From assembly GCA_016190665.1 (NCBI GenBank), contig JACPQD010000104.1:248001-312000 (forward strand): 64,000 bases of DNA, written 5' to 3'. The position numbers were made by a program, and so were the translations under genes. This stretch comes from Chloroflexota bacterium (lineage in GTDB: Bacteria > Chloroflexota > Dehalococcoidia > JACPQD01). Under the pieces are notes generated by a model. It searched no databases. It saw only the letters and a list, made by a program, of their open reading frames with translations, and was not told the DNA's origin. Below, one piece after another: positions 52,439 through 61,948 of this stretch. Numbering within the stretch: position 1 is the stretch's first letter; each line of letters opens with the position of its first letter.

Positions 52439-53704
52439 ATGTTTCAGTTGCCGGCCGGTTATGACCGCGACAGTGTCAGCCGCGAGGCGATCTTCGACGA
52501 AGAAGGCAGATGGGTCGCTTCCACTTTGAACCGTTCGCCCCTGGTCACAGGCGGGTTGTTGCCAACCAGGGTGATAATCCACGACGACACTTTGAGATCG
52601 GGGGCCAACACGCCAGGGGTATACATCACTAATGACAAGAGGATGAGGATAGCGGAGAAGCTGGAGGAGACGGGCGTCCGGGATATCGAAGCCGGATACG
52701 CCGGCCTCAGCGATCACTGTGAGTTCTTCAGGATGTTGAAGAAGGCCGGGACCAGGATGCGCCTCGGCGCCCACACCATGGCCATGGTGGAGAACTACCG
52801 CAAGGAGATCTACAACGCGGTAGAGGGCGGCGCCGATGTGATCAACATTGTCGCCCAGTTCACGGAGATTGGCAAGAACCAGTTCGGCGGCCTGCCTGAG
52901 TCTGTGGTGGTGGAGCGAATTCACGATAGCGTTGGCTATGCCAAAGGACTGGGTGTGATGGCGTCCATCGGCACCGTGGCGGATAGCCTCGAAGCGATTC
53001 AGAAAGCCCTCCATGCAGCCGTCGACGCGGGCGCTGATCGAATTTACGTTTACGATGCGCGCGGGTGGTACACGCCCAACACGGTTTCCTTCCTCGTCAG
53101 GCTGGCCAAAGATATCGTTGGCTCCAGGGCCCAGGTGGCGTTTCACGGCCACGATGACTATGGTCTGGCCACTGCCAACTCGCTGGAGGCGGTGAGGGCG
53201 GGCGCTGACGTGGTCGATGTCACCGTGAACCGCTCCGGCCACCGCTGTGGGAACGCTTCCTTCGAACAGGTCGTTGCCGCCCTGACGACCATCTACGGCA
53301 TCGACACCGGCGTCGAGCTCGGGAAGGTCTTCGATCTCTGCAAGCTGGTCGAGGAGCTGTTCGAGGTCGGCATTCCTCCCAACAGCCCCCATGTGGGCGC
53401 CTACATGTATCTCTATGCGGGCGCAAAGACGAATGCCATTCTGCGGGGCGACTGGTTCGTCTGGGAGAACATCAAGGCGGAGGCGATGGGTCAGAAACGC
53501 GGCCTACAGTGGACCGCCCATGCCTTGGAGCGCGGTGGGACCAAGGATGCTCCGGTAGCGATCAAGGCCCAGCAAATGGGTGTGAATCTGACCGAGGAGC
53601 AACTGGCCCAAGTGTACGGGGAGTTACGGAAGGTCTTTGCCGAAAAGAAGGTCGCCACCGATCCCGAGTTGGAGGCCCTCATTAGCCGGGTGGTGAAAGG
53701 CTAG
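52439..53704 (+). CDS. DRE-TIM metallolyase (HMGL/isopropylmalate synthase-like)
   Basis: A 421-residue Claisen-condensation or aldol-cleavage enzyme. The metal and catalytic motifs are HDDTLRSGANTPG (near 41-53; the DRE position reads DDTLR), HGHDDYGLATANS (metal-binding His pair) and NRSGHRCGNASFE. The family covers homocitrate and isopropylmalate synthases, HMG-CoA lyase and 4-hydroxy-2-oxovalerate aldolase; which one cannot be decided here. It follows the mutase genes by 94 bases, suggesting a route of carbon-skeleton rearrangement followed by C-C cleavage. The ATG follows GGGGGAATC. Confidence 0.82.
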   Translation: MFQLPAGYDRDSVSREAIFDEEGRWVASTLNRSPLVTGGLLPTRVIIHDDTLRSGANTPGVYITNDKRMRIAEKLEETGVRDIEAGYAGLSDHCEFFRMLKKAGTRMRLGAHTMAMVENYRKEIYNAVEGGADVINIVAQFTEIGKNQFGGLPESVVVERIHDSVGYAKGLGVMASIGTVADSLEAIQKALHAAVDAGADRIYVYDARGWYTPNTVSFLVRLAKDIVGSRAQVAFHGHDDYGLATANSLEAVRAGADVVDVTVNRSGHRCGNASFEQVVAALTTIYGIDTGVELGKVFDLCKLVEELFEVGIPPNSPHVGAYMYLYAGAKTNAILRGDWFVWENIKAEAMGQKRGLQWTAHALERGGTKDAPVAIKAQQMGVNLTEEQLAQVYGELRKVFAEKKVATDPELEALISRVVKG

Positions 53705-53809
53705 CTGCTCGCAGCGTCAGCCTAGCTAACGCCGACATCGGTAGCACTATGTGCCGCCAATCCACGGCTGTCGTCGTCATACAGGGGTAATCTTGGTCAC
53801 ATCTATTTA

Positions 53810-53838
53810 TTGACAAGTTGTTCGCCATATGATAGATT
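53810..53838 (+). promoter_or_regulatory. Sigma-70-type promoter
   Basis: TTGACA, a 17-base spacer, then TAGATT. It is the best consensus promoter in the window. It stands ahead of the binding-protein remnant and could drive the whole 54-61.6 kb block. Confidence 0.55.
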
Positions 53839-53985
53839 CTAGCCGTGTTTCGCCAAGGGGCTACGCTGCTAGTGGGTATGCGCGTTGTGGCCAGTACTAG
53901 CCCTGTATCCAAGGAGCGAAGGAAGAACTCGTCGACGGGTGGAGGTCCAGCCTCGCCGCTAGTGGCGTCTTGGAGGAGGGTGCCC

Positions 53986-54366
53986 ATGCATGGCAAGAAG
54001 TCTTTCAGCCGGGCAATCTAGTTGGTCCTCTTGCCTTGGTTGGTTGTGCAATGCGCCCCTGCGATAACGCCCACGGGCACTCCGAAACTGTCGACTGCCC
54101 GACCAACGACGGAGACGCAAGCCGCCAAAGGGACACCTACAGCGCCCGCTGGGCCCCCGAAGCCTGCCGCGGGGCAACCCAGATACGGCGGCTTTTTGCG
54201 GGTCGCTAACCAGGGAGATCCTCCCAGCTTCGATGTGCACCGGGAGTCTTCCCTGGTGACTCTAGGCGCCTTTGCAGTATCTTGTAGTGGATTGGTTCAG
54301 AACGATCCCAAGAATCCGGCCCAGATCATCCCTGGTCTCGCGGAGAAATGGGCCTGCGAGCTTTGA
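53986..54366 (+). pseudogene. Family-5 solute-binding protein remnant
   Basis: An ATG at 53986 opens MHGKKSFSRAI, then a TAG (54019-54021) interrupts the signal peptide; the frame resumes LVLLPWLVVQC (lipobox), the Pro/Thr linker, and PRYGGFLRVANQGDPPSFDVH of a family-5 binding protein. It stops at 54366 after about 125 residues, where a normal protein has about 550. Nonsense mutation plus loss of the C-terminal 75% show a decayed gene copy, next to an intact paralogue. Confidence 0.85.
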
Positions 54367-54497
54367 TGGAAATGACAACATGGTGATGTGCTGAGTTGAT
54401 TCAGCATTAGCTCGCGAGGCTACGGACGCGAGAACACATTTGTTGAGCATATGGAGACTGTCGCTGAGACATTATGCAAGGGGAAGTGAGGATCACC

Positions 54498-56210
54498 ATG
54501 ACTAAGACGAGAACATCCTTCGTAGTCAGTTGGCTCGCGTTTCTAGGTTTCCTTGTGGCTGCCTGCGCCCCGGCAGCGCCGCCGACGCCTACCACCAAGC
54601 CAGCGGTACCCAGTTCAAAGGCAGTGACAACGGCCACTGGAACCGCCGCCCCGACTGCGGCTTCACCGGTTGCGAAGCCCGCAACTACGCCGAAACCGGC
54701 GGCGCAAACGTCTAATTACGGCGGGACAGTAACGAGGGTCACCTATCGGGATACGCCGAGCTTTGACCTGCAACGGGAGTTGGGGGCCGATGCTTCCATC
54801 GCTCTCTTCAATATCTACCAAGGGCTGGTGCGGGCCCATCCGATAGAGCACCAGAAAATAGTGCCGGAACTGGCAGAAAAGTGGGAGATAAGCCCAGACG
54901 GTATGGTCTACACCTTCACGTTTCCCACTGGCATTAAGTGGCATGATGGGCAGTCCTTCACTATGGATGATGTCAAGTACAGTCTGGAAAGGATGCAGAA
55001 GCCCAAGGCCTTCAACACCCTATCGCCGCGCGGGGAGGGTTTGCTCGCCGCCATGGATAACGCCCAGATAGCTGGCGAAAATAGCATCAAGATTGCCCTC
55101 AAGTATCCCAGTGCGTCCTTCCTGCCTAATATTGCCACCGGATGGATCGCGATTGAGCCAAAGCACATCCTCGTTGCTAAAGGTGATACGAGGAGGGATG
55201 CTGTAGGTACTGGAGCCTTCAAGCTGAAGCAGTTCAGTCCAGATATAAGCCTGGAGCTGGTAAAGAACCCTAATTATCACATAAAGGGCTTGCCTTATCT
55301 GGACGGAATCAAGTACTACACTGTCAAGGACGACGCTACTCGTTTCAGCGTTTTCCGTACGGGCCAGGTAAAGATAACCTTCACCGGTTCTGCCGGATTG
55401 ACGTCTACACAGACAGAAATAGTAAGGCGAGACATGGCAGAGAAAGCGACAGTCTACGAGAGCGACGCCATAACAAGCTACGTCATCACCTTCAATATGG
55501 GACGTAAGCCGTGGGATGACGTAAGGGTGCGGAAGGCAGTTGACCTGGCTTTCGACCACCAGGCCGCGATCAAGGTCAACGGCAACAGGGGTTACATCGG
55601 CTCGATATATACGGCGCCTTGGGGAATGAAGCCAGAGGAGTTGGCCAAGCTTCCGGGCTTTCGCCAACCCAAAGATGCAGATATCGCCGAGGCTAAGAAA
55701 CTTATGGCGGAAGCAGGATATCCCAACGGATTCAAGACCACCCTCATCTGCAATGCGGGGGCTGCCAGGGAGAAGCAAGCAGTGTTTGCTAAAGACCAGT
55801 TGGCGAAGATCGGTATCGATGCGGAAATCACTCCCGTTGACCAGACTACCCTCTATGAACGGGGAGATCGGCGTGCCTTCGATTTGCTCACCACTACCTA
55901 CGCTCGCAACACCACCGACCCAGATGAGACGCTCTACACCTTCTATGCCACTCGTGGCAGCCGCAACTACGGTGATTTCAGCGACAAAGCGGTAGATGAG
56001 CTCATTGGTAAACAGGCTCGAACGCTAGATGAGGGAGCGCGAAAGGAAATCCTCGCGGAGATCGAGAAGAAGATCACCAGTCAAGTTGCTTCCGTCATCC
56101 CGTTTTGGGACATTTGGCAGACCGGCGCGTGGAATGAAGTGAAGAACTACCGTCCCGGTCCAGGCATACACCCCTGGGGTAAGCTGGACCATGTGTGGCT
56201 GGCCAGGTAA
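54498..56210 (+). CDS. ABC transporter family-5 solute-binding lipoprotein
   Basis: A 570-residue binding protein with lipoprotein signal (LGFLVAAC), Pro/Thr-rich linker, then NYGGTVTRVTYRDTPSFDLQ, FTFPTGIKWHDGQSFTMDDV, VGTGAFKLKQFSPD and DVRVRKAVDLAFDHQAA. It is closest to the binding protein at 59939-61606: both share LERMQ(K/N)PKAF, ISPRGE or LSPRGE, SASFLPNIATGW and end in HPWGKLDxVWLA. The pair encloses the two UGSC selenoprotein genes. The ATG at 54498 is preferred over 54474 because it precedes the signal peptide directly. Confidence 0.9.
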   Translation: MTKTRTSFVVSWLAFLGFLVAACAPAAPPTPTTKPAVPSSKAVTTATGTAAPTAASPVAKPATTPKPAAQTSNYGGTVTRVTYRDTPSFDLQRELGADASIALFNIYQGLVRAHPIEHQKIVPELAEKWEISPDGMVYTFTFPTGIKWHDGQSFTMDDVKYSLERMQKPKAFNTLSPRGEGLLAAMDNAQIAGENSIKIALKYPSASFLPNIATGWIAIEPKHILVAKGDTRRDAVGTGAFKLKQFSPDISLELVKNPNYHIKGLPYLDGIKYYTVKDDATRFSVFRTGQVKITFTGSAGLTSTQTEIVRRDMAEKATVYESDAITSYVITFNMGRKPWDDVRVRKAVDLAFDHQAAIKVNGNRGYIGSIYTAPWGMKPEELAKLPGFRQPKDADIAEAKKLMAEAGYPNGFKTTLICNAGAAREKQAVFAKDQLAKIGIDAEITPVDQTTLYERGDRRAFDLLTTTYARNTTDPDETLYTFYATRGSRNYGDFSDKAVDELIGKQARTLDEGARKEILAEIEKKITSQVASVIPFWDIWQTGAWNEVKNYRPGPGIHPWGKLDHVWLAR

Positions 56211-56266
56211 CGCCTGATGCGGGGGACAAGATTCTCGGTCCTACTTCTGCCGCAGGGAGGAAATCA

Positions 56267-57982
56267 GTGAGCGAACCGGTCTACCAGGTAGTATGGCCGC
56301 TGGGACGAACTGTTTACGAGACTATACCTCCGGCTAATCGATCTTCTGATTTGGAGGGGAGGACAGTCTGCGAGTTGTGGGAGCGCCTCTTCAGAGGCGA
56401 CGAGATGTTCCCGATAATTCGGGAGTCGCTGTCAAAGAGATATCCCGGCATCAAGTTCGTTGACTACGATGTGTTTGGCGATACACATGGGACCAAGCAA
56501 AGAGAGCTTATTGCCGGCCTTCCTGATATGTTGCGCCAGAATGGCTGTGATGCCGTCATCTCTGGCGTGGGTGCTTGAGGAGGGTGCACTCCCGCCGTGG
56601 TGCGGGCTTCAGTGGCGGCCGAGAAAGCCGGCGTACGAGCCGTTTCAATTGTGGCTTCAGGATTCCTTCGCCAGGCGGAGGCCGTAGCCAGAGCGCTGGG
56701 AGCACAAAACCTCGCTGTGGCCGAATACCCAGGCGTTCCTATGACGGACAGTAAAGAGGAACTGCAGAGAAAAGTGGAAGAGGTTCTCGTAAAGAACGTT
56801 GTTGCTGGATTGACGACGCCGATTGCGGAGGCGGCCAAGCCTGCCGAACCAGGGCCGAGGGACATCGTATTCAGGGGTGCGCTCCGAGAAGTTCACGAGT
56901 TCTTCTATAGGAACCTGTGGACCGAAGGACTTCCTATAGTGCCGCCCACCACAGATATGGTTGACGAGTTCCTGGCATTCGCGGCCAGGCCCGCGGATGA
57001 GGTGATCGGCGTACTCCTTCCCGAGAATCGTGAGGCCACCGTGTGGAACGTCGCAGTTAACGGGGTCATGGCTGGCTGCCGACCCGAATACATGCCGGTG
57101 CTGATTGCGGTAGTTGAGGCGATAGCTGATCCGGAGTTCCGCATAGAAGATGCGGGAAGCACGCCTGGCTGGGAACCGCTGATTGTCCTGAACGGACCGA
57201 TAATCAAGGATCTGGACTTCAATTGCGGCTCAGGTGTGATGCGCGTCGGTAGGCAGGCAAACACCACTATCGGTCGTTTCCTCAGGTTGTACATGAGGAA
57301 TGTGGCTGGACTGCGCATACCGCCAGGGGCAACGGACAAGGGCACCATATCCTACACTTTTAATGTGGTGTTGGCAGAGAACGAGGATGCAGTTGCCGAG
57401 CTTGGCTGGCAACCTTTCAGCGTCGACAGAGGTTTTCAAGCTGGCGATAACATCGTTACTGTCCAGAGCATCATCAGCATCAGCCCACCGACGTACAGCG
57501 GCGGAGACACGCCACTTGACCACATGGAGACAATCGCGGAATTCATTGGCCGGCGCGCCATGGCCTACAAGACACCGTCCCACGCCCACTATGGCAAGGG
57601 CTATCCACTCCTGGTGATAAGTCCGGCGGTGGCGCGTATTATTGCCCGTGGCGGCTGGACCAAGGAGGACATGAGGCAATACTTGTACAAGAATGTCAAG
57701 GCCCAGGCAGGGATATTGGAGAAGCTCGCCTGGCAAACCGGACTTACCGATTTCAGCTTCTGCAAGGCAGTAGAGCAGGGGCTAGTATCTAAGGATTACT
57801 GCGAATCCCCCGACCCAAACCGTATGGTACCCGTATTTCTGAGGCCTGATTGGATAGGTATTGTGGTGAGTGGAGATCCAGAAAGGAACCAGAGCAGGGG
57901 ATACGTGCAAAACCAGAAGCAAGGGCCGCCGGTGAGCAAGAAGATAAGGGTGCCAGCGAATTGGGAGCAACTTGTTCGCTAG
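56267..57982 (+). CDS. UGSC-family selenoprotein, long form (UGGC, Sec104)
   Basis: A 571-residue protein if the TGA at 56576-56578 is selenocysteine (codon 104). Before it: GRTVCELWERLFRGDEMFP and VISGVGA; after it: G-G-C-TPAVVRASVAAEKAGVR, with the frame open to 57982. The C-terminal domain has LWTEGLPIVPPT, MAGC271RPEYMPVLIAVVEA, VLNGPIIKDLDFNC. It is the same length and has the same Sec position as the gene at 58141, to which it is very similar (tandem duplication). The GTG start follows GCAGGGAGG. No ribosome site precedes the downstream half. Function of the family unknown; linked here to two related binding proteins. Confidence 0.9.
56591..56606 (+). promoter_or_regulatory. SECIS-like hairpin after the UGA
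   Basis: CCCGC pairs with GCGGG around the loop CGTGGT, starting 13 bases after the TGA. It has the same register and nearly the same loop as in the next gene (CGTCGT). Confidence 0.68.
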
Positions 57983-58140
57983 CTCCGCTGAGGCAAGCCA
58001 CTCGCTTTCTTTCGCCTAATATATAGGGGAGATCACAGAAGTAGTGCAGCGAGCGGAAAAGACAGCTACGGGTTCGTACGTGATCCAGGTAGCCTGTTAG
58101 CTCTTTTTCAACAATATTCTTTTCACAGGGAGGACCACCA

Positions 58141-59856
58141 GTGGGAGAACCCACATACGAGGTAGTATGGCCACTCGGCAAGTCAATCGGCGAGGCGGTA
58201 CCGCTTGCCCGTCGGGCTCCAGACTTACGAGGGAAAACGGTATGCCAGGTGTGGGACTGGCTTTTCAGGGGTGACGAGGTGTTCCCTTTGATTAGGGAGC
58301 TACTCTTGGAGCGATTCCCTGATGTGAAGTTCGTTGACTACGACGTATTTGGCAATACAGTAGGACCGAAGCAACGAGAGGTAGTCGCCGCTCTTCCTGA
58401 CCTGCTCAAGAAACATAGGTGCGACGCAGTCATCTCTGGTATAGGTAACTGAGGAAGTTGCACGCCTGCCGTCGTGCGGGCAAGCGCAGCGGCTGAAAAA
58501 GCCGGGGTTCGTAGTGTTTCTATCGTAGCCTCAGGCTTTGTTCAACAGGCCCATGCCATAGCGGAAGCTCTTGGGGCACGAAACCTTCCGGTTGCAGAAT
58601 ACCCGGGTGTGTTCATGTTAGACACCAAGGAGGGCTTGCGAAAGAAGGTCGAGAGCGTTCTTATCAATAACATAATTAAAGGATTGACTACACCAGTCGA
58701 GGATACGGTAAAGTTGGTCGAACCGGGGCACAGGGATATCGTGTTCAGAGGGACGTTCGAGGAAGTTGATGAATTCTTCTACAGCAACTTATGGACCGAT
58801 GGACTGCCCATAGTACCTCCAACTCTGGATAAGGTTGAGAGATTCCTGAGGTTCACGGATCGGTCTCACGATGAGGTAGTTGACATACTCCTTCCCGAGA
58901 ATCGTGAGGCCACTGTCTGGAATGTCGCCGTCAATGGGGTGATGGCCGGATGTCGGCCTGAATACATGCCTATCCTGCTTGCGGTAGTGGATGCAATAGC
59001 CGACCCCGAGTTTCGCATTGAAGATGCCGGGAGCACGCCTGGTTGGGAACCGCTCATCATCCTGAACGGACCAATAATCAAAGAACTGGATTTCAATTGC
59101 GGGTCAGGAGTGATGCGCGTGGGCAGACGGGCCAACACGAGCATTGGCCGTTTCTTAAGGTTATACATGAGAAATGTGCCGGGACTGCGGATACCGCCCG
59201 GGGGAACGGACAAAGGCACCTTTGGTTACACCTTTAATGTTGTCCTCGCCGAGAACGAAGACGCGGTCGCTGAGATTGGCTGGGAGCCTTTCAGTGTTGA
59301 CCAGGGTTTTAGACCTGGAGACAATGTAGTTACAGTCCAAAGTGTCCTAAGCATGAGTCCACCCACTAATAGTGCGGGACACACCGCGCTTGAACATTTG
59401 GAAACGATTGCTGAGGCAATCTGCCGCCGATCGATGGCATATCGCACCGGTACCGCAGCCTGCCACGGGATGTTTTATCCGCTTTTGGCGATGAGCCCGA
59501 GCGTGGCGAGTGTGATGGCGAAAGATGGATGGAAAAAGGATGATATCCGGCGCTATCTTCACGATAATGTCAAGGAGCGTGCAGGGTTTTTGGAGAGACT
59601 CGCTTGGGAAAGCGGCGTCACGAGTTTCAGCTTTTGTAAAGCGGTAGAGCAGGGTTTAGTATCAAAAGTGTATTGCGAATCAACGGACCCAAATAGAATG
59701 GTCCCCGTTTTCTTGAGGCCGGAATGGCTAGGCATTGTGGTGAGCGGCGATCCAGGCAGAAACCAGAGCAAAGGATACGTGCAAAACCATAAACAGGGAC
59801 CGCCGATAAGCAAGAAGATAGCCTTGCCAGCCAAGTGGAAACAACTCCTTCAGTGA
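58141..59856 (+). CDS. UGSC-family selenoprotein, long form (UGSC, Sec104)
   Basis: A 571-residue protein with the exact U104-G-S-C motif when the TGA at 58450-58452 is read as selenocysteine. N-terminal domain: GKTVCQVWDWLFRGDEVFP, VISGIGN; after the motif TPAVVRASAAAEKAGVRSV. C-terminal domain: LWTDGLPIVPPT, MAGC271RPEYMPILLAVVDA, ILNGPIIKELDFNC, RANTSIGRFLRLYM. Start GTG behind GGGAGG. The 103-codon N-terminal frame alone would be a meaningless stub, and the rest lacks a ribosome site. It lies between its paralogue and a binding-protein gene, all co-directional. The biochemical role is not known to me. Confidence 0.92.
58464..58481 (+). promoter_or_regulatory. SECIS-like hairpin after the UGA
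   Basis: GCCTGC pairs with GCGGGC (one G-U) around the loop CGTCGT, starting 12 bases after the TGA; three more pairs form beyond a 2x2 internal loop. A GU lies in the loop, as is common in bacterial SECIS elements. Confidence 0.72.
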
Positions 59857-59938
59857 TACTAATAAGATTTCAGTTTATAGAGCAACATGTTTTCTCCATG
59901 GCTGTTTTGGCATCGTCTCACGATGGAGGTGGGATACA

Positions 59939-61606
59939 ATGCTGACAAGGAAGCTATTCACAGTGGCAAGTTGTATGGTCGTTCTGGGGTTGCTCGTGGC
60001 AAGCTGCGCTTCCGAGCCGTCGGCGCCCCCTCCTGCTCGGACGGCCGTGACAAAACCAGCCAGTGAGGCCTCGGCTCCAACGCCCACATTTGCCCCTGCG
60101 GCCGCAAAACCGCGGTACGGCGGTATATTGAAGAGAGCTCTAAGTCGAGATGTTACCGATTTTGACCTGCAACGAGCGTCGGCAGCCGATGCTTCGGCAA
60201 CCTTCTTCAACGTCTACGAGGGCCTGGTGCGGCTTGACCCGATCGAGCATGAAAAGATAAGGCCTGAGCTCGCCGAGAAATGGGAGGGAACCGCGGACGG
60301 CAAGGCCTATACCTTCACATTCCAGAATGGTATCAAGTGGCACGACGGCAAGCGCTTCAGCATGGATGACGTGAAGTACAGCTTGGAAAGGATGCAAAAC
60401 CCCAAGGCATTCAAAACAATTTCGCCGCGCGGTGAAGCCATGTTGGCGGCAATGGATAGGGCAGAGATAGTGGACGAGACTCACGTCAAGATTACTTTGA
60501 AGTTTCCCAGCGCCTCTTTTCTGCCAAATATCGCGACGGGATGGGTCGCCATAGCACCAAAAAGCATTCTCGAGGCCAAAGGCGACATGAGACGGGATGC
60601 GGTTGGCACCGGTCCCTTCAAACTGAAGGAGCATAGCCCAAACATCAGCCTGGAGTTAGAGAAGAACTCGGTCTACCATATCAGCGGTTCGCCCTATCTT
60701 GACGGCATCAAATTCTACGTCATAAAGGATGCCGCCACCCGGTTTGCTGCCTTCAGGACCGGACAGGTAAAGATGACCTTCTGGTCGGCAGGAGGGCTGT
60801 CGCCTACTGAGGCAGAGTTCGTCAAGCGCGAAATGCCAGACATTGCGGCGGTCTACGAACACGACGGCCTGTCCCGTGCCTTGATCTTCTTTAACCTGCA
60901 GCGGAAGCCATGGAATGACATAAGAGTAAGGAGAGCTGTGGACCTGGTTTTCGATCGGCAAGCCGCTCTCAGAGTCATGGGGACGGGTTATATTGGCTCC
61001 ATGTACATGGCTCGATGGGGCATGGCACTGGACGAGGTGGCCAAGCTTCCTGGCAATCGGCAGCCTAAGGACGCCGATTTCGCCGAGGCGCAGAAACTCA
61101 TGGCGGAGGCCGGATATGCTCAGGGCTTCAAGACGACGCTCCTTAGCTGGGCGGGAGGAGCCTTCGAGATGCAAGCAGTGATTGTCAAGGACCAACTGGC
61201 AAAGCTCGGCATCGACGCCGAACTCGGTCTAGTAGAGTCGGCCACGGCGGACGACCGCATGAGGCGTAAGGCTTTCGACCTGTTCTCTCATAGCTGGCAA
61301 ACTAACACCGACGATCCCGATGAGACACTTTTTAACAACTACCGGACGGGAGGCGCCGCCAATTATGGAGGTTTCAGCGAGAAGGACATAGACGAACTCA
61401 TCGACAAGCAGGCGCGGACCTTGGATGGAGCGGCCCGCAAGACAATCCTTGCAGACATTGAGAAGAGATCCAGAGAGTTAATTCCGGTAGTTGACGTGTT
61501 CCGGAAGATCATGATGGTCGGTGCCTGGAGGGAAGTAAACAATTTCAGCCCGGGCCCCGGTGTCCACCCTTGGGGTAAGCTTGACCAGGTCTGGCTGGCC
61601 AAGTAG
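59939..61606 (+). CDS. ABC transporter family-5 solute-binding lipoprotein
   Basis: A 555-residue binding protein: lipobox LLVASC, linker, PRYGGILKRALSRDVTDFDL, FTFQNGIKWHDGKRFSMDDV, VGTGPFKLKEHSPN, DIRVRRAVDLVFDRQAA. A close paralogue of 54498-56210; the two flank the duplicated UGSC genes. The ATG follows GGAGGTGG. The likely substrate is shared by both and is presumably what the UGSC proteins act on (inference from repeated co-location). Confidence 0.9.
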   Translation: MLTRKLFTVASCMVVLGLLVASCASEPSAPPPARTAVTKPASEASAPTPTFAPAAAKPRYGGILKRALSRDVTDFDLQRASAADASATFFNVYEGLVRLDPIEHEKIRPELAEKWEGTADGKAYTFTFQNGIKWHDGKRFSMDDVKYSLERMQNPKAFKTISPRGEAMLAAMDRAEIVDETHVKITLKFPSASFLPNIATGWVAIAPKSILEAKGDMRRDAVGTGPFKLKEHSPNISLELEKNSVYHISGSPYLDGIKFYVIKDAATRFAAFRTGQVKMTFWSAGGLSPTEAEFVKREMPDIAAVYEHDGLSRALIFFNLQRKPWNDIRVRRAVDLVFDRQAALRVMGTGYIGSMYMARWGMALDEVAKLPGNRQPKDADFAEAQKLMAEAGYAQGFKTTLLSWAGGAFEMQAVIVKDQLAKLGIDAELGLVESATADDRMRRKAFDLFSHSWQTNTDDPDETLFNNYRTGGAANYGGFSEKDIDELIDKQARTLDGAARKTILADIEKRSRELIPVVDVFRKIMMVGAWREVNNFSPGPGVHPWGKLDQVWLAK

Positions 61607-61948
61607 CACCTCATGATTGATCACTCACGCTAACGGGAACTGATATTTAAGATCGATGAGCATCAGATGTTCTCAGTCCGGAAAAAAGGCGGGCGAACAT
61701 CGAAACTTAAGAAGTCATTTGGTGTCCTTGACGTCGAACTGCTACTAATAAGCAACAGGTAAGGTCGCACGTTGTGCTCCCAGCGAGAACTGGTTGAATT
61801 GCCAAGACTGGCCGAAACTCCGAGAGTGAGAAAGATGCGTCGCTACCGAATCGTCACTAATGGGACATGGTATGAGCCCCGGTGCCAGGTGTTGCAGGCT
61901 GGGAAGTATTCATCTGACTTCGATGCCCAACGGGTAACCTGGCAACTG
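61607..61948. other. Intergenic region between convergent genes
   Basis: About 340 bases between the binding-protein gene and the convergent MmgE/PrpD gene. A frame at 61772-62002 has no ribosome site and overlaps the end of the convergent gene. No strong terminator hairpin was found. Confidence 0.4.

Noticed and set aside
54019-54021. TAG read as pyrrolysine in the binding-protein remnant
   Set aside because: It lies in a signal peptide of a gene that is also truncated; simple decay explains it.
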